Origin: Nymphalis io
Lineage: Eukaryota > Arthropoda > Insecta > Lepidoptera > Nymphalidae
NCBI RefSeq assembly: GCF_905147045.1
Contig: NC_065899.1
Coordinates: 9,188,501 to 9,252,500 of the forward strand
DNA length: 64,000 bases
Direction: 5' to 3'
Shown piece by piece: positions 21,773 to 31,806 of this stretch. The notes beneath the pieces are model-generated. The model was not told the DNA's origin and did not search any database. It saw only the letters and a program-made list of their open reading frames with translations. The first letter of the stretch is position 1, and every line of letters starts with the position of its first letter. A program made the translations under genes and the position numbers.

Positions 21773-22410
21773 TACTTCAATCATATGTTATCCAATGAAC
21801 GTAAATAATAAATATATGACCTTCTATTGGTAAATAGCCGTAAACACTTTTGGTTGCCAGACTTTCTCGACTTTTATAAAATATATATTTTTACGATTCC
21901 AAGTACATGTGAGAGCACTTTATACCGTAACTTACACCACACTTGATTATAAGAAATAGTAATATTTTTAACATAATAAATGCTGGAAGGAACTTAAAAG
22001 AAGCATTTTCGTATTTTCTTAAATTTAAAATCTAATTTGTTTTAAAATTTCATTAGCAAGTAGAAACTGTTTTACGAAATGGGTCAAGATGTTCTCTAAT
22101 CTCATGAGCTTAACGACGCCCTACGGTTATCCGCTACGTCACGTCGTAGCGCTACGAGCGGGACATGGCTCCGGTCAGATGTACGTTGACATGACTTTTA
22201 TGTATCTCAATTTTGTAAGGAGTTTTACGGTTTCTATTTCTTAAATATATTTGTGAAATCATTTAAGTATTGTTTTTTATACAGATGTTTTCTTTATTTT
22301 AATATTGTATTTAATTTAATAAAGTAAAGGTTGTTTTAACGATATTTTTTTATCTATGCGTTACTTTTATTTTATTATACATAAATTAAGATTATTTACA
22401 TGATAACGTG
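21773..22410. other. Non-coding stretch with a palindromic patch
   Basis: No gene is recognised. Positions 22125-22165 hold 'cgctacgtcacgtcgtagcg', which is partly self-complementary and resembles 21130-21165. Confidence 0.35.
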
Positions 22411-22515
22411 AGCGAGATGGCCCAGTAGATGGAACACGTGTTGCCTTATTCTAAGATTGTGGGTTCAAGTAAGTGCAAGCACGACTGAGTTTTCAATTGT
22501 TTAGTTTGTGTTTAT
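22411..22515 (+). repeat. Metulj-like SINE, 5' head fragment
   Basis: Starts 'gagcgagatggcccagtaga', with a B-box-like 'gtgggttcaag' and 'aagcacgactgagttttc', then breaks off at 'tttgtgtttataa'. It is joined directly to SINE family 3, giving a two-headed chimera. Confidence 0.75.
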
Positions 22516-22840
22516 AAGTCAGTGGCTAGATATAAGGCCGCTGATCTGGAGGTCCTGGGTTCAATTACCAGGTTGGGCCAATAAAAAATTATTGGATTTT
22601 TCTGTCAGAAAATTCTCTGTAGCAGCACAGGGTCTGAAAGTTGGAAGTGTGTACACTCCCGTGCCTCGGGAAGTACGCAAAGTCTTTGGTCCTGCGCCAT
22701 CGGATTATAGATACTAGGAATAGAGAGTGCACCTGTGTTTGCGCACACACTTGTGCAGTATAATATGTCCTGCAGAGTTGGCTAATCTCTCTTGAGATTG
22801 GCCGCTGTAGCCGAAATCGGTCTGGAGGACCCTATAAATT
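22516..22840 (+). repeat. tRNA-type SINE family 3, near-full copy
   Basis: The tRNA-like head (gtcagtggctagatataagg ... cctgggttcaattaccagg) includes a B box. The body has 'gtgtgtacactcccgtgcct', 'ggtcctgcgccatcggatta', 'gagagtgcacctgtgtttgc' and 'ctctcttgagattggccgct', ending near 'accgaaatcggtctgg'. The plus-strand 69-residue frame here is only a shadow of the repeat. Confidence 0.8.
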
Positions 22841-24591
22841 ATCTCGTGGTTGTGATGTTCAAAGTTAGTCGTCAATGTGAGATCCATTGATCCGCATTGA
22901 AGCAATATTGGGGAATAAGCAGTATAAGGAAGGATGGTGTTAGAAACGTTTTTATTTCCTTAAGTACTGATATTTACAGACTTACCAAACGAGAGTCATT
23001 TCTATGGCTGTCTTTATATGATAGCATTCCAAATAAAAATAAAAATAATATCAATTACATTTATATTAGTAATTGTGTGCAATTTTATTAGAACACGTGA
23101 AGTGGGTCTCGTTGTATGGAAGCTGACATGTTGGCGTAATGTAATTACAGTCATACGGTTTAGTTTAATTACTTGGCATTACGGTGGCTTGCTCTAATAG
23201 CCGATGTAGGGATAAAACTAATTGTGATAAGAGTTTAATAACACGATGATTGTGTAAGACTAATGTAACTTTTTAATGTATAATCCACACATATCGGGAA
23301 CCATGAGGTAATGTTTGTATTTTAAATATAATTTGTAACGATTTTAAATGCTTTTTTACATAAATAATTGAGTAACAGTTCAATTGCTTATTTTAAATTA
23401 TACATTTCTAAAGTTTTAATTAAAAAATGTTTATTAATATTAAATAAAAAGATTAGGGATATCCATTTTAATTTTAAACACTTATACACGAAATATATAT
23501 ATATATACTTATCATTACTAAATTGGTCCACACTTTATCGTGCTACTTTAACCTGTTTGAAATCTCTGTATTCCTGCTATTATTAGGAATAATAAAATGT
23601 AAATTGATGTCGTCTAATATCCTCCTGAGTAAATTTCAGTCGACCGACGAATATATTATAATGCATAAGTGTATACAGACACATGCACACTCTGTATTCC
23701 CTCACTCTGACCGATCCATAACGCCTCAGGACTTGCAGCCTAATAACCAATAGAACAACAGGGCAGCTGATAAATGTTTTCGTTAAATTACTAATACACT
23801 AAATTCGATATTTAATTATTAATTTATTAGTAAGTAACAATTCAGTAGTAATGAATTAAAATAACATTATATAATATCATTTTGAATAGCTCTTTGCAAT
23901 AAACCTTTATTGCTATTCATAGTTAACCATGCAGTTTGGAGGCATTTTAAAATGCACAGCAATCGTGACTAACACTGCAGATCTAGCGGTCCATATTTCA
24001 AGCTGCGTTAGCACTAAACGACTTGCTCACGGAATATTTACTTTTAAAGGCACCCCCTGTGTAGGCTCATTATAGACTGCATTAAAAAGCCTCCCGATTC
24101 CAAAGACTGAAGTTCGTGGAACACTGCAGTGTAAAGGTAGCGTGTTTTTTTTATTCAGTTTGTATAATGAGTGTGTTTCTTGGTAACCGTGTTGATATTC
24201 ATGCGCTCCCAGAATCCCGGGAGCGTATTAAAATGCAAATTAACGCGTGGAAGTTATCTGGTTCGCGCATGCGAAAATAATTTTATTTATCTACCTAAGT
24301 GTGTTATCTTTCATAATAAAGTACCGCATAAGATAATTCTGGTATTAAGTTCAAGAGCTTATTAAATATTTTTCGTTTTATTTTCTAACTTAATAAACAT
24401 TTGTTTAATTAATAAATAAAATCTGAATTGTAAAAAAATAGTATCAATAGACATTTCCATATTTATATTCTCATGCTTTTTTCCCTTTCGCTGTTAAGCA
24501 TAAATATAATTTATACACCCAAAATAAGCATATGAATATGTGTCGGATGAAATAAATTTTGTTACACGTACAAGTATATCCACCAATTTGA
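22841..24591. other. Non-coding stretch; GC-richer unique patch
   Basis: No gene is supported. Positions 23925-24260 have balanced composition (for example ATGCAAAT near 24233 and GCGCATGCG near 24266) and match no repeat seen here, so they are a candidate conserved non-coding segment. The short plus-strand frames here have no recognised motif. Confidence 0.35.
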
Positions 24592-24685
24592 AGTGGATTA
24601 GCTCGGTGGAATAAACATTAAGCCGTCTAAGATTAGAGGAGGCTTTTGCTTAGCTGTGTGACATTTACGGATTGTTACTTTTATT
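24592..24685 (+). repeat. Metulj-like SINE, decayed 3' fragment
   Basis: 'gtggattagctcggtggaat', 'aggaggcttttgcttagctg' and 'gtgacatttacggattgtta' correspond in order to the SINE end with many substitutions. Confidence 0.55.
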
Positions 24686-24741
24686 TTATATAATTTATCA
24701 TATCAAGTTCAATTTGTAATAATTATTATTTTAATTGAAAA

Positions 24742-24935
24742 TACTGGTAGGCAAATGGGTCTCATGATGTTAAGTAATCTGTAGGAAATATAAGCAATGG
24801 CGATGTAAGCGCTGATACGCCACCTTCGGAATTGTCACATTGGCTTACTGATGGCCTTCAAACTGGAATACCAAAATACTATGTATTGCTGTTTGGCGGT
24901 AGAATATGTGGGCGGTACTTACCGAGTGCCGAGTA
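24742..24935 (-). repeat. Dispersed repeat family A, decayed copy
   Basis: Plus-strand blocks 'aaatgggtctcatgatgtta', 'gtaagcgctgatacgccacc', 'ttcaaactggaataccaaaa' and 'ggcggtagaatatgtgggcg' mark a minus copy with deletions. Confidence 0.65.
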
Positions 24936-24965
24936 GCAGTAATACTCCAAATCAATGATAAACAT

Positions 24966-25001
24966 TCCAGTCTTACGTGAGCCGGCTCGCGTAAGACTGG
25001 A
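24966..25001. repeat. 36-nt near-perfect palindrome
   Basis: Positions 24966-24983 and 24984-25001 are reverse complements with a single mismatch (T24978 opposite G24989). The centre is GAGCCGGCTC and the outer word CCAGTCTTACG pairs with CGTAAGACTGG. It lies just beyond a family A copy. Confidence 0.75.
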
Positions 25002-25084
25002 GTGCTAAGGCAGTACAAATCGAGTTATCAACGTTTTTTTTTTTTCAATACTACCCACCGATGTAAAATATGATGGAATGTGAT

Positions 25085-27490
25085 AACAATAATAAAACAA
25101 TGCGGAATGGAGATAGTAGTGATGCTCATAATACTTCTGAGAGTAAGTTAAATCAATGGTCTGAGCAGGAAAATTCTTAGATGATTCAATAGTATCAGAA
25201 TTCGAAAAGAAAAGTAAGAGAGGAGGAGACTGGTAGCAGTAAAGAAGGATTTATAACAATTACAAGGAGAAAATCAAAATGAGTGTATAGAAGTGATTCA
25301 ACACTGCAAAATAGTATGTTGCTTGAAAATGAGACCGACATAAATGAAAAATTAAAACCCCCGGATTATCATGAAATTTGATTGAAATCTGTTACACAGT
25401 TGCCAAAGCAAATGGCTATGGCTAAGCTTTTGAGGGAGGAAAATATTAAGAATATTATGAGAATAAGATACAAATCACCATATATCACCATTTCAAGAAA
25501 TGGACTTTCGATGTAAAAAGACCTATGAGACAACGAATTCTTATGGTATTATTAAGGGTGTTGACTTGGATATGTCCGAAGAAGAAGTCCTAAAAGTATT
25601 AGAAAGTGATTAAAAAATATTGTTTGTTAAACGGCTTAAGCGTATGAATACTGATGAATGGATATACTGTGAAACTGTAAGAATTTGTTTTAAAAAATTA
25701 ATCATAACCTTAATTAATCTTAAATCACCTTGCAGGTACTTACGAAACAACCGTGTCCGGTAAGTACCTGCGTCAGCCTGAATGTGAGTGAGCCGTGTCT
25801 CCGTTCCACCCAGCGACTCAAGTGGGGGAATCACAACCAACTTACGTATATGTATATGGATGCAGATTTAAGGTGGAAACCTTCATCTTTTCAGTTTCTC
25901 AGTGTTCAGGTTGTTAGAGATTTGGATATTTTATAAAATTTTGTCCAACAAGAAGAAGTTTATGCCCCAAGTGTGGAAGTACTTAACATGTGAATTGTGA
26001 AATTAAAGACTTTTAATGTCTTAATTGCAACGGTGCCCACTTTGTATTAGACAAATTTTGTTCACTGTATTTAAAAGAGAAGGATATTCGGGTTACAATG
26101 AGTAAAGAAAACATAACATACAAAAAGGCTTTACAAGTAATCTTAAGCAAAAATAATAAAGTTAGTTCTAATACAAAAATTGGAGAAACAAGTAAATACA
26201 CATAAAAGGGCGTGTTACCGGATCCTATGGTAGTAAACGCAGAAACATATAGCAACATAGTGAAAAAAATGAAAGTTAGTTGTGATATAATCAATGACTC
26301 TGACGAGGAAGAATTTAACATTTCGGCAAATTTAGGGGAAACACATAACGAAGTTACTGCTAACTAAAAATCGAAAAAGAAAAAACAAAAACAAAACCAA
26401 AGTGAGAAATGTGAAATCGAGCCTGGGGAAGAAAGAGAGAGAAGTATGAAATTAATTGTCTAAAAACAAAAGTCGTTAAGGAATAAAATGAAAAATATGA
26501 TAATACTTGGCATAAAATTTTTACGGATGGGTCGAAATGTGGAAAAAGGATTAAATTAATTAACAAGGGGCTTCTTTGTATGATCTCAGTTGGACACAGG
26601 CCGAAACCTTTACAATTAAATATAATATGTCTTTAATGTCGCCGGAACTCATTGCAATTTTAGAAGCTCTAACCTATGCAATAGCGAATAATTTAACTCT
26701 TGTTGTAGTGCCTTCCGATAGCAAGAGTGCGCCTCAACACCTGGCTCGATGCGTCTCTGGTTTCAGAGGTGTATCGATAGCCTATACCATTCTCTAAAAA
26801 AATGATGATTTTATCTAGTACGGTAGGGTGTTAAAATTTCAATAGGTTCCATCACACATTGGTCTAAAAGGTAATAAAAATGAAAAGCAGACAGACTTGC
26901 AAAAATGCCCAGTATAACGGGTAAACATTAGTATTCTTGTTAATTATTCAGAAAACCTCTCAGAATTTAAATGTTTGTGGTTACATTGGATAGAATACTT
27001 CGATTAGCGTCTAAAATGAAAGGAATCTAGTATAAAATTATGCAATATGAGCCTCTGCGAATTCCTTGGTTTGAAGATTAAAAATTAAAAAGAAAATATG
27101 TTAAATTAGCAGTAAGGATTCGATCGCGACACTACCCATGCAACAAGTTTAAATATTTAATGAGAAAAACTGATTCACCAAATTGCGATGTCTGTAATGT
27201 GTTAGAAGATGTATATCATTCGATTATGGAATGTAGTAAGAATAAAGCATAAAGGGAGTCGCTAATAGCAACATATAATGTTAATTATATGAATGTAGAT
27301 GCTGCGAAAAGGTATTCTCTGTTTTCCAAATTCAGAAGCTGCAATAGCCATTTATGATTTAGTAGCTTCTTCTCGTCAGTGAATCTCTTTATACTTTAAT
27401 GAATGATCTGTGTATTGAATAGGTTAAGATATGATGGGGCTAACATGTCCAAATAGAAAAAAGTCTAAAAATGAAAATAAAAAAAAATAA
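25085..27490 (+). pseudogene. I-clade LINE relic: gag and RNase H, no EN/RT
   Basis: A degenerate plus-strand retrotransposon with many stops. The gag-like ORF1 starts near 25097 (MRNGDSSDAHNTSESK). It continues with YGIIKGVDLDMSEEEVLKVL at about 25540 and, after an inserted R1 fragment, shows three zinc-knuckle-like motifs between 25890 and 26060: CSGC near 25908, CPKCGS, and CLNCNGAHFVLDKFC. At about 26518 the text switches to an RNase H domain: FTDGSK with the first Asp, ELIAILEAL with the Glu, and SDSKSA with another Asp. A C-terminal zinc motif follows at about 27180 (CDVCNVLEDVYHSIMEC), and the tail is A-rich near 27465-27490. The endonuclease and reverse transcriptase that should sit between are missing. 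The domain set fits the I clade; the exact family is uncertain. Confidence 0.75.
25705..25840 (-). mobile_element. R1-clade LINE fragment inside the I-clade relic
   Basis: On the minus strand the frame reads GGTETRLTHIQADAGTYRTR then LFRKYLQG, a decayed version of the TLTFRLTQVL...HGCFGKYLHG motif of the R1 ORF2 at 15.4-16.0 kb. The word 'caggtacttacgaaacaacc' occurs once, and its near reverse 'gtccggtaagtacctgcgtc' follows, making a small inverted repeat. The fragment interrupts the gag text of the surrounding element. Confidence 0.6.
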
Positions 27491-28611
27491 TATGATAAAT
27501 ATTACGTGTTGTGAACATTTCATAATTAAAGCTCGTTTTTAAAATAAACATAATTTAAAATAACAATAACCGGACAGTATATTACCCGAGAGACATAATG
27601 AACAGTAAATAACAGCTGAACGTAACTCAACCCCGTTTTAATTGATCGTATTTTACTAAGTTCCAAACTAGTTATGGGTTCACCATGCTTTATGGGGTGA
27701 GGTGGGTTCATAATTAACGTGCTACACTGAATGTGGAATTTGTTTTCGACAGATTGTATCGATAGGGATGTATGGACTCTGTATTTAATGTCTTTTGTAT
27801 AGTTTTGTTTAGTTATTGGAAAAAGGTTCGTGTAATAATATTCGAAAGGTGTATTAATACGCGATTATTGTTACCTCAGAAGAAAAACCCAGCAGGATAA
27901 TATCTTCTGTCTGGTTATATGAATCAAATTTCGTATAGAAACTTGTGTAAAGATAGAAAATAGATGTGTGATAGTGTCTATTGAAAGTTTCCTTCATGGA
28001 TGAAATAATTTCTACAATATTCAAAGTAAGGATAGAAACAGGCTTAAGCCATAATTTGGCATAATTAATTTACGCTAGTTTAATTATATATATATATATA
28101 TATTTAAATGATATTTTTTAAAATCACGTTAAAATAAATACTTAGTAAAAACCATATAAATTTCTGAATTTAATATTCCATAAATTTAAATTAAACATTT
28201 CATTTGCAAGTTATTTGATATAATAAAATTCTATATAGAACGTTATATAATTGAATATGACTAAATCAAATATTAGTATATGTTACTAAATAAGTGAATA
28301 AGCAAACAGTTTGTAGCAACATGGTACCGTAATAAATTCAACACTACAGCTTAAAGTTGATGTAATGTACGTGTGAATCAATTCATTGCAACCCAACTCT
28401 AATGTACGACTTGCAACAATCCAAAGGAAATAATATGAACTCTGCTTATACGATTCACACATCTATTTCTTAGTTCATAAGGTATAATCTTGTGTGAATG
28501 ATATTGACGTTTATTAATGCCGTTTTGTGTATAGAGCTCTTGCAAGCCTTCTATTAATTACGGCTGTCTTCCGTTAGCATTTATTGATCAAATAATTTAT
28601 TTAACTGTACT
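27491..28611. other. AT-rich non-coding stretch with TA microsatellite
   Basis: No gene is recognised. A (TA)n tract lies at about 28085-28104. The short minus-strand frames here have no recognised motif. Confidence 0.4.
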
Positions 28612-28622
28612 TAAATAATACC
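28612..28622. repeat. 5' target site duplication of the RTE LINE
   Basis: The word TAAATAATACC occurs at 28612-28622 and again at 31796-31806, immediately flanking the RTE element. Confidence 0.8.
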
Positions 28623-31600
28623 GTTAAATAATGCCGTGGAGTACCGGCTTAGAATAGTACTCCCCCAATCTCATCCCGTGGGTGTCGTAAGAGGCGACTG
28701 AGGGACGGGGAAAAGGGGGGATGGGCAGCAGCGTCCCCCCTCCCATAAACATCTTACCCCCTACTGCGCTCGCCAACACGCCTGCCCAGCGCGGCGAGTA
28801 TGGGCAAACCCCTCCCTTAATGGCAGATGCGCCCAAAAAAAGGCCCCCAGTTACCGGCAAGCCCGCTAGGCCCGACCAAGGTAGCGGTCGCGGTATCGGC
28901 AGGGCAGGGGGTGCTAAGAATCACCGGTTCACGGCAGGCTACCGTATAAAACGACTGAAAATGGCAACGTATAATGGACGCTCGATGAGGCTGGACCATC
29001 ACCTCGCCGAATTAGAAGTAGAGTTAAGTCATATAAACTGGCATATACTGGGGTTATCTGAAGTCCGAAGACAGGGGGAGGACACGATAACTCTAGAGTC
29101 CGGTAACTTACTCTACTTCCGCGAAGGTGATAACCTCTCCCAGGGTGGTGTCGGTTTTCTAGTCAAAAAGGATCTCATTAGCAGCATTGTGGAAATCAGT
29201 AGTGTGTCGAACCGGGTAGCGTACCTTGTCCTAAAACTTTCCGACAGGTACTCCCTGAAGGTTGTACAGGTATATGCGCCAACTTCGACATACTCTGATG
29301 ATGTGGTCGAAGCGATGTACGAGGACATCGCAAAGGCCCTCAACGACACCTCGAGGGCCCACTACAATGTTGTTATGGGAGACTTTAATGCTAAAGTGGG
29401 AGTACAAGATAGCGGTGAATCGAAAGTCGGACCTTACGGCTTGGGCTGCAGAAATCACAGGGGGCAAATGCTGGTAAACTTTCTCGAAGCGCAGGGGCTT
29501 TTTTTGATGAATTCTTTCTTTCAAAAGAAGCCTCAGAGGAGGTGGACCTGGCGAAGCCCCGATAACGTGACAAGGAACGAGATAGACTTTATCATCTCGA
29601 ATAAAAGGCACATATTTAGAGATGTTTCAGTGATCAACAGGTTTAATACCGGAAGTGATCACCGCTTGGTTCGAGGCACTCTAAATATCAACTTAAAAGC
29701 CGAAAGATCGAGAATGATGAGGTCTACTCTCCGACCTACCATGCTCCAAGCTGCTCAAGGCTCCGAAAAGTTCCAAATGGAACTTCAAAATCAATTCACC
29801 GCGTTGGAAACCATAAGCAGCATTGATGAGAGAACCGACACGCTGGTCAAAATACTGCAAAACACATCCCGCAAGTGTTTTCCGCCACAGAGAAGAGACA
29901 ACGCACCAAAACTCTCTGCTGAGACACTCGAGCTCATGAGAAAACGACGAGAACTACCATCGTTTTTGTCAGATAAGGCCTTAAACCGAACAATAAAAAC
30001 GCTGACGCGACGCGATCTCCGACGCTCCAATACCCGTGCCATCAAGGCTGCGATTGAGCAAAATCGGGGATCGAAAGTGTTCGCTCGCAAGTTTGGGAGG
30101 CCGCGTCTGACAAAACTTAAAACTGAAAATGGTGGGGTCGTTACCTCTAGGCCTGAGATTATCGGAGAAGTAGAGAGGTTTTATGGGCAGTTGTTCTCTT
30201 CAAGATCGGATAAACCCATGGGAATCAGTATTGATGACCAGCGCGCCCCTCTTATGCGCCATTACTCCGAGGAGCTCCCGGTCGTTGACCAAGGAGAGAT
30301 TAGGGCGGCTCTAGAACAGCTTAAAAACAACAAATCTCCGGGAGATGACGGAATCACAACAGAGTTGCTTAAGGCAGGCGGGACTCCGGTCCTGAAAGAG
30401 CTAGCAAGCCTCTTTAATTCCGTCATCCAACATGGCAAGACCCCGGAAACGTGGAGCGGGAGTGAGGTGGTACTGTTTTTCAAGAAAGGTGATAAAACCC
30501 TCTTGAAAAACTACAGACCAATCTCCCTCCTGAGTCACGTGTATAAGCTGTTCTCAAGAGTCGTCACGAACCGTCTCGCCAGACGACTTGACGAGTTCCA
30601 GCCCCCAGAGCAAGCCGGCTTTCGATCAGGCTACAGCACCGTGGACCACATCCATACTGTTCGGCAGATTGTGCAGAAGACCGAAGAGTACAATCAGCCG
30701 CTGTGTATGGCATTTGTGGACTACGAGAAAGCCTTCGACTCCATCGAAACCTGGGCAGTGCTCGACTCATTGCAGAGATGTCATATCGATTGGAGATATA
30801 TCGAGGTACTGAGATGTCTGTACAACGCCGCTACAATGACTGTCCACATCCAGGACTGTAAGACGAAGGCGATCCAATTGCGCAGAGGGGTGAGACAGGG
30901 GGATGTAATATCCCCGAAACTGTTCACCAACGCGTTGGAAGACGTTTTCAAAACGCTGGATTGGACTAGGTATGGAGTCAATGTAAACGGCGAGTACATC
31001 TCACACCTTCGATTTGCCGACGATATCGTCATCATAGCAGAGTCGCTGGAACAACTCACCGAAATGCTGCGTAGCCTAGGCGAGTCTTCCCGGTGTGTCG
31101 GTCTCGGCATGAACTTGGACAAGACCAAGGTCATGTTCAATAGGCATGTCGTGCCGGGACCGATATACGTCGAGGGGAAACCTCTCGAAGTTGTTAGTGA
31201 ATATACCTACCTAGGACAGATTATACAAATCGGTAGGAACAACTTCGAGAAGGAAGCCGATCGAAGAATTCGCTTGGGATGGGCAGCATTTGGCAACCTT
31301 CGTCAAGTCCTCAAGTCGTCTATACCGCAATGTTTGAAGACGAAAGTCTTCAACCAATGCGTCTTACCTGCCATGACATACGGTGCCGAAACGTGGACAC
31401 TAACTGCGGGACTAGTCCACAAATTCAAAGTCGCTCAGCGTGCTATGGAGCGAGCTATGCTCGGAGTATCTTTGAAGGATAAGATCAGAAATGAGATTAT
31501 CCGGAAAAGAACCGGAGTCACCGACATAGCTTGCAAAATTAGCAGGCTGAAGTGGCAGTGGGCTGGTCACGTATGTCGTAGGACCGATGGCCGTTGGAGC

Positions 31601-31795
31601 AGACGAGTCCTAGAGTGGAGACCGCGAATCGGCAAGCGCAGCGTAGGGCGCCCTCCAGCCAGGTGGACCGACGACCTTAAGAAGGTGGCGGGCACCAACT
31701 GGATGCGGAAGGCGGAGGACAGGGAGCTTTGGCGCACCTTGGGAGAGGCCTATGTTCAGCAGTGGACAACGATTGGCTGTTGATTGATTGATTGA
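28623..31795 (+). mobile_element. RTE-clade LINE, apparently full length
   Basis: A 3.17-kb non-LTR retrotransposon. A short 5' leader (28623-28720) contains 'cccgtgggtgtcgtaagagg', followed by one long ORF and almost no 3' UTR. After the stop there is only a TTGA-type tandem tail (about 31780-31795), as is typical of RTE elements. It is flanked by an 11-bp direct repeat (TAAATAATACC). The intact ORF, matching target duplication and higher GC than the surroundings all indicate recent insertion. Given the complete ORF it may still be competent, though a promoter cannot be judged by eye. Confidence 0.9.
28721..31783 (+). CDS. RTE endonuclease/reverse transcriptase ORF, intact
   Basis: A 1020-residue polyprotein that nicks target DNA and reverse-transcribes its own RNA there. 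The N-terminal ~80 residues are Pro/Gly-rich. The apurinic-type endonuclease follows, with Asn in MATYNGRS (residue 85), Glu in LSEVRRQGE (114), VVMGDFNAKVG (Asp221, Asn223), RNEIDFIIS (Asp289) and GSDHRLV (311-317). The reverse transcriptase has FKKGDKTLLKNYRPISLL, VDYEKAFDS (Asp667), RRGVRQGDVISPKLF and the FADD box (765-768). The C-terminus has WQWAGHVCRR and AEDRELWRTLGEAYVQQW. There is no internal stop and every catalytic residue expected for the family is present. The start could instead be the Met at residue 81, just before the endonuclease. RTE ORFs usually run about 950-1050 residues, so this one is complete. Confidence 0.95.
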   Translation: MGSSVPPPINILPPTALANTPAQRGEYGQTPPLMADAPKKRPPVTGKPARPDQGSGRGIGRAGGAKNHRFTAGYRIKRLKMATYNGRSMRLDHHLAELEVELSHINWHILGLSEVRRQGEDTITLESGNLLYFREGDNLSQGGVGFLVKKDLISSIVEISSVSNRVAYLVLKLSDRYSLKVVQVYAPTSTYSDDVVEAMYEDIAKALNDTSRAHYNVVMGDFNAKVGVQDSGESKVGPYGLGCRNHRGQMLVNFLEAQGLFLMNSFFQKKPQRRWTWRSPDNVTRNEIDFIISNKRHIFRDVSVINRFNTGSDHRLVRGTLNINLKAERSRMMRSTLRPTMLQAAQGSEKFQMELQNQFTALETISSIDERTDTLVKILQNTSRKCFPPQRRDNAPKLSAETLELMRKRRELPSFLSDKALNRTIKTLTRRDLRRSNTRAIKAAIEQNRGSKVFARKFGRPRLTKLKTENGGVVTSRPEIIGEVERFYGQLFSSRSDKPMGISIDDQRAPLMRHYSEELPVVDQGEIRAALEQLKNNKSPGDDGITTELLKAGGTPVLKELASLFNSVIQHGKTPETWSGSEVVLFFKKGDKTLLKNYRPISLLSHVYKLFSRVVTNRLARRLDEFQPPEQAGFRSGYSTVDHIHTVRQIVQKTEEYNQPLCMAFVDYEKAFDSIETWAVLDSLQRCHIDWRYIEVLRCLYNAATMTVHIQDCKTKAIQLRRGVRQGDVISPKLFTNALEDVFKTLDWTRYGVNVNGEYISHLRFADDIVIIAESLEQLTEMLRSLGESSRCVGLGMNLDKTKVMFNRHVVPGPIYVEGKPLEVVSEYTYLGQIIQIGRNNFEKEADRRIRLGWAAFGNLRQVLKSSIPQCLKTKVFNQCVLPAMTYGAETWTLTAGLVHKFKVAQRAMERAMLGVSLKDKIRNEIIRKRTGVTDIACKISRLKWQWAGHVCRRTDGRWSRRVLEWRPRIGKRSVGRPPARWTDDLKKVAGTNWMRKAEDRELWRTLGEAYVQQWTTIGC

Positions 31796-31806
31796 TAAAT
31801 AATACC
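31796..31806. repeat. 3' target site duplication of the RTE LINE
   Basis: Second copy of TAAATAATACC. Its first bases could belong to the tandem tail, so the true duplication is at least 8-9 bp. Confidence 0.75.

Noticed and set aside
22508..22717. 69-residue plus frame
   Set aside because: It is the translation of SINE family 3 (tRNA-like head and body), not a gene.
26013..26566. Minus frames of 102 and 68 residues rich in Phe/Leu
   Set aside because: They arise antisense to the lysine-rich gag region of the I-clade relic and are not membrane proteins.
29113..31140. Several 60-126-residue minus frames
   Set aside because: They are antisense shadows of the intact RTE ORF.
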